Shown here: piece by piece, positions 26,188-39,689 of the stretch
Position numbering within the stretch: position 1 is the first letter of the stretch
How the letters are laid out: every line of letters starts with the position of its first letter
From: Azadirachta indica
Lineage: Eukaryota; Streptophyta; Magnoliopsida; Sapindales; Meliaceae
NCBI GenBank assembly: GCA_022749755.1
Contig: CM040440.1
Coordinates: forward strand, 19,827,269 to 19,891,268
DNA: 64,000 nt
Reading direction: 5' to 3'
Made by a program: the position numbers and the translations under genes
Notes under the pieces: model-generated
What the model was told of the DNA's origin: nothing
The model's database searches: none
What the model saw: the letters and a program-made list of their open reading frames with translations, nothing else

Positions 26188-29100
26188 TCATGGGCCGCGA
26201 GTTGGGATGAAACACAAACAGCCGCGTGCTTGATCTTCAGCTATCATTCCACCTCCCTTGCTTGTATCCACTGCTTCCAGCAACCTCACTACCTCATCCA
26301 TCTCAAGGCGTTTATCCGGATTTGCATCCCAACATTTTCGCATGATGCTTGCCAATGAATTCGGGCAACATCTTGGGATATCCGGTCGTAAATTCTGTAG
26401 AAACCATTTTAAATGTATTAACATGAATTAGAACTGAAAAAAGCTAGGATTCATCGGGATTTTTCTGCATCAAATTAGTGAAAATAAGCCATTCATATGT
26501 GATCAATACATACAAGCTGCGCTAACTCATACATTGATTAAGTTATATCTATGAGGTTTTCAAGGCTAAATATTTGCAAGTTTTTAATATTAATAGAACT
26601 GATTAATATACAGAGAGGCGATGTCTAGAGATCCATGAACTAGATTGTTAAAGATATGCATAGATTGAACTGCTTTTACAATTGACAAGTCATTTGTGTA
26701 CAAACCTGTCTCACGACTGCAGATGAAACATCAGTAAAACTAAGATCCGGGTAAGGCATGTCACAGCAGTAGATTTCCCATATGCATATACCAAAGCTGT
26801 AGACATCGCATTTCCTATTGTATGGCTTCCCATCAAGCACCTACACATATTAATTCTGTCAGGTTTTGTTTTCATATTTTACATAATATGGCCAGGGCCA
26901 GAAAAAGGAGCACCAAATTCATTTAAACATCCAGTGACAAAATTATGATTTGAAGGCTATCATAGAAAAGCTCACTGTGGTAACGACTTTAAAGTTGAAA
27001 CCATTTTTCGACCTGTGAAGAAGTGATTACCTCTGGGGCCATGTATCCAAGAGTTCCAGTTTCCCCAGTCATGTCCCTTGGGTTCTGAGCTTCAACTCGA
27101 GCAACACCAAAGTCAGCAATTTTCAACGTTCTGTTGGCATCTAACAACATATTTTCAGTCTTAACATCACGATGCACAATCTTTTTCGAGTGAAGATAGC
27201 TCAATCTGCAAAAGTAGAACAATAGACCAAATTAACTAATTTATAACTCAACGCAAGCTTTCAACAGTCTTGACATAATAAATATCTACACTTACCCTCT
27301 AGCAAGGTCCAAAGCAAGTTGAATCACAACCTTGAATGCAAGTTTTTTCCTTCTGTTCCTGATTAAAAAGTTCTTCAATGTCCCACCTGGAAGGTACTCA
27401 ACAACAACACAACAAGCCCTGGAAGGAAGAGAATTATGGTAGTCACTCGTAGCACTTTTGGAAGGAATCTTAAGATTTGTTGTTCCCATTGAAGCGCCAA
27501 TAAACTGTAACAGACAATTAGAACACTAAAATTCCAAACAATGAAATTCAAACAAGTACATCATGATAGTCCATGTCAACTCAACTGTAAGAGAATTATA
27601 AGAAAATTGGAGGATAAGAAAATAATAAGTCAGGAAAAGGTAACTTCAGCAATTTCAAGTTAACCGGCCAAGTTAACTTATCCTCCAGCAACTTCAATCT
27701 CCAATAACTCTCCCTCTCGTTAAACAAATTTTCCCAGAATGGTGTCAAAGACAACTGCAGGATACTATTTATAGTTGAATGTGGTGGACGCTGTAACAAC
27801 AGGACTAGCGTCAAAATCATCAGCAAAAAATAATTTGACTTTACCTTTGTAACATTTGGATGGTCAAGCTTTTGCCAAACAGCTACCTCTTGTCGAAATG
27901 ATGACCGGAGTGCAGCAGTTTCAGCAGATGTGGCAATCCCATCCTCCCCCCAATCCAATATCTTCACTGAAATGTCAAGAAGAGAGATGGTTATCGGAAC
28001 TTCTGTAAGATAGAAACATCTTTACAGAGATTGAATGAAAGTCATTTCCTATGTCATCCATGTAAACGTTTAAGATGATTGGCATCTGTTAGACCACCAT
28101 AGAAGCACTACAGCAGAATCATTATATGAGCTACCTTCGTAAATCTCTAGGGGAAATGTAAGCTTTGAACAATATTGAACAAAGCTGAATGATTTGATAA
28201 GCCCAAATTGGACACTACATAGGAAACAGAAGTTGGCACTGTAACACCAGTAATGGTGTCAAAATTTTAATTGAATGGAATAATCTACAATGAACACAGT
28301 ACCCTAAAGAGAAGAATGTCAAGAAATTGCATCAAAATGAAAGACGAGACAAGGAGATCTAAAAAGATCTTAACATACGGAGATTCTGTATTAAAATAAT
28401 TACAGAGGGTTTAAGAAATGAAGATTATAAATGACACTCCAATTAATTCCGATATGATAAACACTCATCAGAATTAATATACCAGAACTCGAAGCAATTT
28501 ATTAAGTTCCGTGGGTGTAGCTTGGGTGGTTTGGGGCATGCTCCCAAGCCATCTTGAGTTCGAATAATAGTAAGGGATAAGAGTTTGGTGTTTCATGAAT
28601 GAAACTCCTCACTTACATCTAAAACGTATATAAAAAAAAATCCCATCAATTATAAAACCCAGGTATCTAAGAGAGGTGATATTTCTAACTGATGTATTCA
28701 AAATAAGTGCAGGTTGAGGAGTAGGGAAAACAGCAATACTGAACCGAAATTGAGCCAAAGGGCCAGAGAATGAGATCTGTGCTAGTTTGAGAGAGGGGCG
28801 TTAAAGCAAAAATGTACAAGATATCTCTTAACCATAAAGCTTGTTCAAGAAAAGACATAGTGCTTATGCCTCCATTCCGTACAGTTAAGTTTATAATGTA
28901 GTTGCATTCAGTTAATTGTGGTCAGTCACGAGTATGATCAATTTCCTATATGCAACTAACCAATTGAGATATTTGCATTGGCACATATGTGTTTGCAAGT
29001 GTGTCATTATTTTAACAGTTGAGACGGTTGATTAGTATATAATTCAAGTAAACAATTCAGTCTTATAACTGCCAGATACAGAATCTTCACTTCTTTAAAT

Positions 29101-29588
29101 TTTCTTTAATGAGATCAACTCTCTTCTCCAAGGGAGAAAAAACACTTCAACAAGCAGAAATGCCGAAATAATTAAATTTCAACGCAGTTTCATGTCATTC
29201 AACCTCACGAGGATGAATCAAATTTTGGGTTGACCTATGCAAAGTTACCTGCAACATCTTGGCCATCATAAACACCACGGTACACAGTTCCATAAGTCCC
29301 GCGAGCTATTTCATGCCTGATGTCTAGCTTAGCCAAATCAATTTCCCACTCTTCCTTTTTTCCAGGAAGCACTTCTCTGTCCCTCGACCAAACCCTGCTC
29401 AAGTGCTTCTCCAGCTGAATATCCCAGCTCTTGAAATCAATTTTATCTGCTCTAAAATACATATCCTTCTTGCTAGGACTCTTCACATCTGTCAACTTTG
29501 CAAGCAACGCCTTGTCTCCTCCGTTGTTATTATCAGATTTCTCATTTTTCCGGGCACCTTCTACTCCCTCAATACTGCTTGATTCCAT
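26188..29588 (-). CDS. Raf-like protein kinase, CBC1/CBC2 type (6 exons)
   Basis: A group C Raf-like kinase (MAPKKK-related). In Arabidopsis the close relatives CBC1 and CBC2 act in guard cells, joining blue-light and CO2 signals for stomatal opening. Exons on the minus strand: 29249-29588, 27845-27966, 27296-27504, 27031-27205, 26706-26840, 26188-26394; 395 aa. The plant-specific N-terminus includes MYFRADKIDFKSWDIQLEKH. Kinase motifs in order: ARGTYGTVYRG (glycine loop), VKILDWGEDG (ATP-binding Lys), HRDVKTENMLLD (catalytic loop), IADFGVAR (metal-binding DFG), GTLGYMAPE (activation segment end). All catalytic residues are present, so it should be active. All introns are GT-AG. Intron 1 (27967-29248) carries a SINE-like insertion. 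Confidence 0.93.
28511..28640 (+). mobile_element. tRNA-derived SINE-like element
   Basis: A box A-like TAGCTTGGGTGG (28518-28529) and a box B-like GAGTTCGAATA (28556-28566) are set about 27 bp apart, and the unit ends in an A-rich tail (28633-28640). This is the layout of a plant SINE with an internal RNA polymerase III promoter. It lies in intron 1 of the CBC-like kinase, antisense to it. Target-site duplications are not clear, so it may be old. Confidence 0.6.
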
Positions 29589-32500
29589 TTATTAAGAATC
29601 AAAATTGGCAAAACAAGGAGCACAATGACTATTTTGAAATATTTTTCTTTCACCCAGAAGAAAAAACCATGAAAAAACTTCTGTTTAAAATAAATAGTTT
29701 TCTGTTTTCTTTCCCAATTTACAACAGCAAACTTCAAAAATCAATTTTTTTTAAAAAAAAAATAAATACTATTTTTTTTTTTAGCGAAAGCTGAAACCAG
29801 TCCTCCAGAAACTTGGAACTGGAAACCCCCAAATTGTGAAAGTATCAAAACCTCAAAACACGCTACACAAGGATACCAAATACCCAGAATCAGAACTAGT
29901 ATAAAACTTTAAAACGAATGAAAAACAACTCCTTGTTATTTATTAAATTAAAGAAACCGGAAACAGTTGAAAGAAACACAACAACAGCAGAGATAGGCTA
30001 GAGGTGTAAACCGTTGGATAGAATCAAATATTCGAGAATAAAAGGTAGGGTTTTGTGGACGAGAATTAAGACGGAAAGCGAAGAACCAATTGGAAGAAAG
30101 TAGAGAGAATTTATAGAAATATATATAAAATGAAGCAGAAAAATAAAAATAAGTGAAATAGAAAGGGATAGAAAAGGCGCGGATTGTGGCCTAAAATAGC
30201 TGCCGTTTCAAACGGAACGAAACGTTATTTTAACCTTTTTTTTAACTCATACTAGCTGTCCCTTTTAACGAATTTACCGGTATTTTAAGATTTTTGTTCC
30301 TCCTCTATATTACCAAAAGACCAATATACAGTAAACAATGACAATATTATAAGAGACAGATCATTTTCATAATTCAAATAATATTTCAATTTGTGAATGC
30401 CACTTTGGGTTTAGGGTAATCGTTGATGCAATCGGGAGTTGGATAACTAATAACTCTTACAGTATGTTAATACACATAAACAGGGTTTGTTTTGGGGGTT
30501 GATTTCGTTTTGCAATTACTGTGGCCAACGGCTTTTAGGAGCCGGAAAAGGCAAAGATTAAATCTCAGAATCCATGAATTAATATTTGGAAATGTTACTG
30601 TTGTATCCAAATAAAAATATTAAAAATAGGAGTTGAGTTGATTCTAAGCAATCCCCCATGGTCATGGTATTTTATTTGTTTTCGGTGCACCAATGGTGAG
30701 TCAAGTGAATTGCGTATTCCGGAAAAAGAATTCTGTCAATTTGAAGATAACCTTCCGGAGATCATCTTTCGTATGTAATTATATTATTAATAAATTTACT
30801 AACTCGTTAAACAATTTGAAAAGACACTACTATTTTTTTTAAAAAATTAAATTAAATTAAAAACGAAGTACTTTTTATTTCACTGACTCGAGAATGGCTT
30901 GGGTACTGTACTTTGCTTTTGTAGGAGGGATATGTCATGCATATGTCCCACCCCCACATAATTTGACATTTAAGGGTGTGTGTGTGTGTATATATATAAA
31001 ACTATGTATTGACTCTATAACTACAAGCTTAATACAGTGACATCATAACTTGGAAACTTATCTCAGTCATCGAAAAGAATATAATAAAAACTAACTCTTA
31101 ATTAATATGATTTGCTTAGGCAGCTGTCTTCACAACAGATGATCAGAAAAAGGTAAAAATCGATTCCAACTTTGTTCTAAAAATCATTGAAGTGGTAAAC
31201 GCACAAACGACCCACTTTGTAGAGAATGGTAGGAATATTCAAAGTTAAAATGGTGGGCAGGCAGAAACAAACCATAAAGGGATGTCAGGGGGGTCTGAGT
31301 GGGTGTTTCTTTCGTTTTAGTCTCCATGAAGCATTCTAGAAGCATAAAACAGAACAAATTTGAACAATAATAATAGAATACTAATTAGGAGCCTTTTCCA
31401 ATTTCAATTTCCATTTCCATTTCCATTTCCTAGTGTGGAATGACTGACATTTGGCAATAATGTAACAGGCAAGAATTCGTCAAAATTGATTACAATACAC
31501 AGATGATTAGATCAAACAGAATATGCCAATTGACTTAATAAGAGAGGAATCAATAACCGTGCTGAACAAAGGGCCTGCAATTATTGCGTGTAACGAGCAC
31601 ACGACGATTAGCAGAAGAAAGTTCAACACGTACTTAAATGGGATGTAGACCGACATTTAATTTGGACGACTTGCTAGAAAAAGTGTGCTGTGCTTTTGAG
31701 CCGACCATTACTTATTTGAAAATATGGTTGACATTTTCATTTTCCGTGGCGATGACAGACCAATGGTTAACTAAGTTTGACTCACTGCATAAAAAATAAA
31801 AAGAAAAACTGAAATGACGAGGAACTGGGAATTATTATTATTATTAGCAGATACAATACAGTTTACAAGAGTTTTTGGTGTTACATCTTGAAGGTGGTAA
31901 GATTCCTGACCACTTATCTGAATTTGGCTTATTACTTACAACAATATGGTTTCAATGTATCAAATCCTTGATTTATTGATAAGCACTTCCCTTGTTATTC
32001 TTGAGCAAGATTATGTCATGAAAAGGAACTCCATGGTTGATTCAACTCATCCTCGTAATGTCTGTGATCTGCTTCAACCTGTGTTCACTTTAAGTCAAAT
32101 ATGCATATAACTGAACATTATATTATGATCATTCTAAATCCACACAATTAAAGATCGTTGTTTAGAAGAATCAAGAATAAGAACTTGACACTTGGTTCAT
32201 AACAGTTGCATGAGATATAATATCTTATAGACTGGCTCAACTTCACCTATAGTAATTATGAGGGTAATATCAACTCAGATTTGATGATATAATTACCAAC
32301 CATTATGTAGATACTAACATCATCTATATACAATCCTGTCATTGTCTAAAACTAAGAGTTGGCAGGTAATAAAAGCATGTCTCAACTTTTAAAAAAAAAA
32401 AATATCATTTCTGAATAATACAAGTTAGTGCTTGTTCTTGAAATTAATTGAGCATATCCATTTGCCATGTTTGTTCTCCTAAAAAGATAATTCTGGTGCC

Positions 32501-32672
32501 ACAAACAATCAAAAGTGATAGAGCTCAAAGCTCAAATTCGGTGTGCAGGGGCAAAGGAACAAGTTACTTAGTATATCAGGTCTTTCTGTACGCACTGCAC
32601 AACTAACATTGATGGGGCAACAGGTGCTATTATTGCACCAAAGCTAAATCTTTAGTTCCCTTTTCGAGGCGG
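29589..32672. other. Spacer between kinase promoter and MCCA 3' end
   Basis: From 29589 to about 30130 is the likely kinase leader and promoter. Simple repeats are present: GT then TA at 30975-30998, and a TTTCCA hexamer repeated about four times at 31408-31430. The stretch near 32040-32090 may hold the last, alternative exon of MCCA. No other gene is supported. Confidence 0.5.
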
Positions 32673-34350
32673 TTAAAATAGAAATGACTGACCTTGAACC
32701 CTGAAGAGAACACTACCATCTAAAACTTGTTGACCAGCAGTTACTTTAAGCCCATGGACGATCCCCGCAGATGGTGCCTTCACTACATGCTGTTTAAAAT
32801 TTGAAAGATGAATTGTATCAGAACTTCTGGGAAATTAGGAAAAAGAAATTATACGAAAAAGATACAAACCTCCATCTTCATTGCTTCTAAGACTAAAACA
32901 GGTTGTCCTTCCTCCACCTTAGTCCCATCCTCGATAAGAACCTTGACCACTAAACCAGCCATTGGTGCTACCACACTCCCTGGAGGAGCAGCTGCAGTAT
33001 CATAATTGCTCTTATGTTGGGTTTCATCCTCATCAGACAATTCAAGCCCCAACTTTTGTCTAAAATGGTGGTGATGCAACCCATGCCATGCATGAATATG
33101 CTTAATCCCATCCTGCCACCACATATTAGAGAACCTTAATTCAATACTACAGAGAGACAGGCCTACCATGAAAAGGATGTGTGAGAGTTAGAGAATATTG
33201 AGCTTATCTACACTCATTCTTAGCAATCTCAGACAAGTATTTCACTGTGACAAGTGGACAGATGAGGCTAGGACATAATTGACAAGTGGACAGATGAGGC
33301 TAGGACATAATAGGTATAGCTCAGCTTAGTAGGTTTATCGCTAAGATCATTTATAAACTAACATAGTTAGATGTAGCAAAAATAGTATGTAGGACAAGCA
33401 AGAAACTAGATGTGCTCAAGAATGTTACAAATCAATAAACATACACTATTAAATATGATTGAAGAGGAGGGCATTTACCTTTGAATATACAGCTAAACTA
33501 ACATGCGTGCTCACACCATTGGATTCAACTCTAAAATCATGCTCGCCTAGGTATGCTGCCTTGACCTCTGAACCACGCAAACCATCTTCTCCCATCTGTA
33601 TATGCATAGACAAAATGACTTGAATTACATAAAGCAATTGTAGCTTGTGGTAACAAAAGAGAAAGAGATGGGGATGAATGAACTCTAAAAACATGATAGT
33701 CTTAATAATTGGCTGCTGACACCCTCAATGCACTCAAAGAAGGTAAGCACCTCAATCAGATAGTTCCCATCTGGCTGATAGGTGACAGAAAGTCTAAAAA
33801 GCTTTGACACACTGCTATCATAGTCATTCTCCCACTCAAATTCCATAATGCGCCTCACATGATGATGGACTCTGAAAGGAGGATAAGCATACCATGGAGA
33901 GAGTAAGCCGTGGCCCCCTGGACACATAACCAAATGTATATTTAAGAGGATTTTATGGAACAACTAACATAGATCCCAAGACAAGATTGAGACCTTCAAC
34001 ATACCATGGGGACTTCCCTTCAAAGTAGAATGTTCCTTTACGCAAATACATGCAGCAACAAGGACTGCACCGAATCTCGCAGCACTGTTTGCTTCCTTTG
34101 CTAATACAGATTGACTAGGATCAACAAATAGGTCATCTTTATGTTGCTCAATAAAATGGGTTTCCACATTTCCAATTCCAAATGCCCTATGATTAGCAAG
34201 TTTTTGGAGGAAATTAATATTAGTTGGTACACCTGCAACCTGACAACAAATGACAATATCAATAATCAAAACTAACATCCAAAAGACAATATGATCTAAA
34301 AGATGAATTGCAGTTCATTAAGAAATTGTCTGCGAATATATGTGTGTGTA

Positions 34351-34424
<74 letters not shown>

Positions 34425-37400
34425 AAGATGCATACAGAAAACAAAAATCTAGTTTTCACCAGATCTGAACCATGCACTTAAATAAGGTTCTATGACCAAA
34501 ATTTTAAACATGCAGAATCATCCAGCAATCTGAGCCATCATTTGAGTTCAAGATTTAGTCAAAATTTCTGGTGTATGATCCATCTAATGAAGTACAGCAA
34601 AACCACAAACTTGAGCTGAATTCTTATTTAAGCAATTTCATAGCAAACAATATGAAGCCTATCAAACTGCCATCAAAGACATAATTCTGCAAAGGAATTA
34701 CCTGAAAGTTCGACAAACAATTCTTCAATTTGACTAGTGCTGCAGCACGGTTTTCACCCCATACTACAAGCTTTGCAATCATAGGATCATAGTGCATGCT
34801 AACAGTGTCTCCTTGTTGAACTCCAGTCTCAACCCGCACTAGTGAAAGCAGCAGATCGAACATCAGAAAAATGATAAGTATATCACAGTGGAAAGAAATC
34901 AATAGCCCAAACACTTCAAAAGTGGTGGTTTGCTTAATTCAACAAAAAGGGAAATGCGGGAAACTGCGAGTTACAATTATCTCATGTTCCATGCTATTTT
35001 CAAAGGGAAAAAAGGGCTGAAAGATTAAACATAAGGTGTAAAATGGTTACGTTTGATAAGAAAAAATAAAGCCTACTACTAGCAAAAACAAACTTGGCTG
35101 GCACTGTTTTCCAAAATTAAGATGAAGTGTTTTTACTGTATATAAGTAACTTGGTCTGCATATAAGTAACCTGCTGGAGAGACTGGAATAGGACGATAAT
35201 GATGAAGAACTCCAGTCGCTGGAAGAAACCCCTTAGGAACATTTTCAGCATATATTCGGGCTTCAAAAGCGTGACCTGTCAAAATATTAAATCATCAAAA
35301 ACCTATTAGGAGAGTGGCTCATTCCACAAGGGACAAAACAAGCAATTCCCAAGAAATGCATCTAAAATTCTAGAGTCCCAAAATCTTATGATTGATTTGC
35401 CAAGGAAATGCATTACATGGGAATAGGATAGAAAGATGTCAAGAATTGTATTTCAGAATTCCCTGTCCCTGCAATTTAGAAGTTAAAACAGGGCATGTTG
35501 GTAATAAAATGTCATATTACACGGCTCTTCAGTAGGAGTAGAAAGCTCACCTAATAAAGGCACTTGTGATTGACTTAGAGGAAGAGGTTCTCCATTTGCA
35601 ACACGGATTTGCCACTCCACAAGATCCTGACCAACGATCATCTCAGTTACAGGATGTTCAACCTATAAACGAATATCCAAGCCCCAAATAAGAATTTTGT
35701 CAAGCTTGTGGATAAAAGATTAAAAAATAAAAAATGATTGATCAACTTACCTGAAGACGGGTGTTCATTTCCATGAAATAAAATTCACCTGATACAGTGT
35801 CAACTATGAACTCCACAGTGCCAGCATTGTGATAACTAACTGCCTTTATTCATGAAACAAGGAAAAGACATCAGTAATTATCACCTGAAGGAGGCAAGAT
35901 ATAAGTTACCCAAGGAATGGAAATATATGCATGACAATAATCATTCTTTAACTCTCCTACTAGTGATTCATTGTCACAATAAATATACATGGCAACCACC
36001 ATCATTTGGTTGTACAGTTAGCAAAATGAGTATGAATGTCGTATTGCTTAACAGAATTAATTGGAAAATGATGTTACCTTCGCTGCAGATACAGCAGCCT
36101 GACCCACAAGGGAGCGGAAGTCATCAGTAACATTTGGCTGGACCAACAGAGTTTTTAATTAAAATTTCTGTAGATATATAAGGGAAAACTTTGCAAAAAA
36201 CATTAAGGTGATGATTACTGCTGGAGCTTCTTCAATTATCTTCTGGTGCCTTCTCTGCAAACTGCAGTCCCTCTCATACAAATGCAGCACATTGCCTTGC
36301 TTATCCCCAAATATCTACAACATTGAGCAGAAAATCTAATGAATCAATATGAAAACCTAACGGACAATAAAAATCATTGCAGGATTGCAGTTCATTCTTC
36401 CTAGAACTTTTGAAGCATGAAGTTATCTAAAATAGTGAGATAAAAGAGCACGAGGCTCAATTTTGCAAAGTTTGAATAACACGACAGATATATTTATGAC
36501 TTAATTTTAATCTAAGCAGCAATGTAAGAAAATAAAAAACAACCAACTAACAACTACCTGGACTTCTATGTGCCTTGGTTGAGTAATATATTTCTCTAAC
36601 AAAATTGTGTTTATGCCAAAGGAAGCAGCAGCCTCACGTTGAGCTCCCAAGAAAGAGTCAACAAATTCATTGGGACTCTGCACGATTCTCATCCCCTAAA
36701 ATCTGCAAAGCGTGAGAATCTCATCTGACAGGAATTAAATATCCCACATAAAGAAAATAGGTCTATTTTCTCCTCTAAAAAATTTAGTGACATCTTCTTC
36801 TGATACTTTCAATAATTCCAGCTTTTAATCTATCAGACAGATAGCAATATTCTCAAAATATATATATATATATATATAACATGCCAGTCATAAATTGCAT
36901 CACTAGGACTGACTAAAAACAGAATAGTTACAAAACTAGTATCATCCACAGATGCTAAGTTAACATCAAATCATCAATCATGTCACAATAATGATTGAAA
37001 ATTATTATACCTCACCTTTCCTCCACCTCCATGAGTTGGCTTTATTAAGATAGGATACCCAATTTTATCTGCTTCAGATTTCATAAAATCAATATCTTGT
37101 TGATTGCCATGATACCCCGGCACAAGCGGCACTCCCGCTGCACCCATTATCCTCTTTGATGCACTGATAGATGAATATAACCTCTGAATAAAATTAAATT
37201 ATAGAGAAACATCAAAGAATTCGTACAAAAGTAGAAAATTAGATACACCTCTTATCACCCATGTCACGGATAGCAGATGTTGGAGGGCCAATGAATGTAA
37301 GACCCTTATCTTCACAAAGTTGAGCAAAATCAGCACTTTCAGACAAGAAACCATAACCAGGGTGGATAGCCTATTCATCAAAACAAGATATCGACTCTGA

Positions 37401-38181
37401 AATGCGTCTCGAAAATAAAATGAAAATCATTCAAAACTCGTTGTGAGCGGCAAGAAACTAACACCATAACAATTGGCGCCATTCATTGTGTATGCTGTTA
37501 GAATGAGCTAGAGGAATTACAAATACTCAGAGACAATAAAGAAAATCAAAACACGGTAAGGACGCATTTGGAAGTGCTCTAATCGGTAGTGCTTTTGAGG
37601 AAAGCACTTTCTGGGAAAGCATTTATCGTGTAGTCCCCCAAGATGTATTTCAATCATTTCTTTGATCCATCAAAAAGCTTTTAGATAATCATGAATCAAT
37701 GGCTTCTCGTATAACCACTGAAATTGCTTTAATAATGCCTAAAAGTTCTATCGTCTATTTCACGAAGTAGTGTAAAACAATTCAAATTAAGCGACACTAA
37801 TCCCATTTAATTAAATTTATCATCCAAAGAGCTGAGCACCTGAGCACCAGTTCGAATGGCGGCCTCAACAATGGACGAGCCATTAAGATAACTCAACCGA
37901 GCGGGAGGTGGACCAATATTAACAGCTTCGTCGGCAGATTTCACGTGAAGCGAGTCTTTATCGGCATCGCTGTAAACGGCAACGGTTCGAATTCCCAATC
38001 TCTTAGCGGTTTTCATAACTCTACAAGCAATTTCGCCTCTGTTTGCTATTAAAATCTTTTCTATCCGTTGTTGTTGATCATCTGGTCTGACATGAGATTT
38101 CGATACACTAAACAGTCGCAATTGGAGAAGGAACGGCTTTTCGTTCGATTTTCGACGGAGAATTGATGCCATTAACCACAT
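32673..38181 (-). CDS. MCCA: 3-methylcrotonyl-CoA carboxylase alpha (biotin) subunit, mitochondrial
   Basis: MCCA is the biotin-bearing subunit of the mitochondrial enzyme that carboxylates 3-methylcrotonyl-CoA in leucine breakdown. Exons on the minus strand: 37840-38181, 37249-37370, 37016-37163, 36558-36695, 36219-36314, 36078-36137, 35751-35843, 35551-35662, 35171-35275, 34702-34838, 34005-34239, 33751-33917, 33479-33595, 32870-33112, 32673-32789; 743 aa. The basic, Ser/Leu-rich N-terminus fits a mitochondrial presequence. Biotin carboxylase starts with [19 protein letters not shown]-grasp GGGGKGMRIV and [14 protein letters not shown] follow; the C-terminal carrier domain has the biotin site EAMKME. 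The first Met may be MWLM or the second one (38172). The last exon may splice at 32693 to 32078 and end at 32074, giving 738 aa. All introns are GT-AG. Confidence 0.95.
33249..33311. repeat. Perfect tandem duplication of about 32 bp in an MCCA intron
   Basis: The unit starting GACAAGTGGACAGATGAGGC at 33249 repeats without mismatch at 33281. Only two copies are present. It lies between the MCCA exons at 33112 and 33479, clear of the splice sites. Confidence 0.9.
34340..34419. repeat. TG/TA/GA compound microsatellite in an MCCA intron
   Basis: TG units pass into about 16 TA units and then about 14 GA units. The array lies in the intron between exons 34005-34239 and 34702-34838 of MCCA. Confidence 0.9.
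36859..36878. repeat. TA microsatellite in an MCCA intron
   Basis: About ten TA units in the intron between the exons 36558-36695 and 37016-37163. Confidence 0.85.
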
Positions 38182-39394
38182 GGTGTTCCGGTTTGAGCTC
38201 CTCGAGTGAATGAGTTATGATACGGAAATGCTGATAAGCACGGGATAGGACATAGGAGGTTGTTTTTGGTCAATTTCACGTGGACGTTCGAGTGACCAGA
38301 TGGATTTGTATCTGATCTGGTTCTGGTGCTTACCTGGCAATCTCTTCTTTCTGGTCGATCGTATCGCGTAATTATCCTTATCTTTGGGCCTTGGTGGGTT
38401 GGTTTTGCAGTATACTAAAGACACCCTCACATTCTTAAAATGAACTTCATTTTCATGCAGTAAAAGAATTGTATCCTATTAGGAATAAGGGTGTAATTAG
38501 AAAATCAGTGGTGTACTTTTAGTATTCGTCTTTGTTTTAGTGCGAATGACCTTTGCCAAAGTAGTACTTAGATTGAACATCAGGTGAACTAAGATGAATT
38601 TCAAATTTCTTAAAAATTTGCAGCTTTCTGCAAATTTATAAAACCTCCAATGAAATTTGTCAGAAATCTTAATAAAAATTTGCTTCCTATATCAAAAATC
38701 TTATTAAAATACAAGAAAACTGTGGTACTAATCAAACTTTTATAGCAAGAATCAAACTTACCCCTAGTAGGTGAGTTTGATTCCCACCAGCTATAACCGA
38801 TGGATTTTTTTATACAATGTGGATTTAACTTCTTAAAAAAAATTTTGAATAAACTTTTCTTTTGTGGAAGGCAGATCTTTAAATGTTGGGTGCGCTATAA
38901 CTGTACAACTGTCTTTGTCTTTGGGTGTTCCGGTAAATTGTAAGTAATACATAGTATTATAATACTAAAATAACATCAAACTTTTATGAACAGTAATTTT
39001 TCAAATTTTTTAAAATGCATCGTAAGAAGACAGCGCATATGCCCCACACCAACCATATCAACTGGGCTGAAATGAGCCGAATATGGAAGATTTCTCTGGG
39101 CATTTGTGTGTAGTTAACGGAGACGATTGTGCTTTCTTTTACATTTTCATCATCAGCGAAATGAAAACAGGAGTAAGTCAGCGTAACGAAGAAATGATGA
39201 AGGCAAGGGCTTTTGCCAACAGCCCATTAAGAGGTGGCAACTTACCGAAAAGAGAAAAGCCACAACACAAAATATAAATAGATCAGATGAAAATGGCAGT
39301 TGAAAGCAGGGTATTAGTAACACTATTTGGCATTGATCTTCACACTTGTACACTCTTTACCTAACAACATAATGTGAGTAGATCATGAGCATTT
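38182..39394. other. MCCA promoter region
   Basis: Upstream DNA of the minus-strand MCCA gene, ending where the LTR element begins. A phrase near 38768-38792 (GGTGAGTTTGATTCCCACC) looks like a box B and may be a worn SINE end, but no matching box A was placed. No gene is supported. Confidence 0.45.
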
Positions 39395-39675
39395 TGTCAC
39401 GGCACGAAAGATCGCATGTTGGCTGGGTGTGCTGGGGTGTGACAACTCAAGCACATTGATGTTTCATGGTGCAAAGTCGACTTCAGTTTCAAGGGTTATT
39501 ATGTAGAGGGGACTTAGACCACCCCTGCCCGAATTGGTCGGGGACTGAAACCGTCCTCCTGATGAGGCCAAGGTAGGCCGAAACCAATTAAATATGCGAC
39601 GGGATAACAAGGCTTACCCTCGACATGGGGGTCTACGAGGGTGCCGCACGTGCCTTTTCTGCTGGGCGCGTGACA
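39395..39675 (+). repeat. Left LTR of the TRIM-like element
   Basis: 281 bp with 7-bp perfect terminal inverted ends. It has the same length as the right LTR and differs from it at 14 positions by my count, all transitions. Confidence 0.93.
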
Positions 39676-39677
39676 GA

Positions 39678-39689
39678 TGGTATCAGAGC
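39678..39689 (+). other. Primer-binding site (initiator Met tRNA)
   Basis: TGGTATCAGAGC, the standard plant LTR-element site complementary to the 3' end of initiator tRNA-Met, two bases after the left LTR. Confidence 0.93.
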
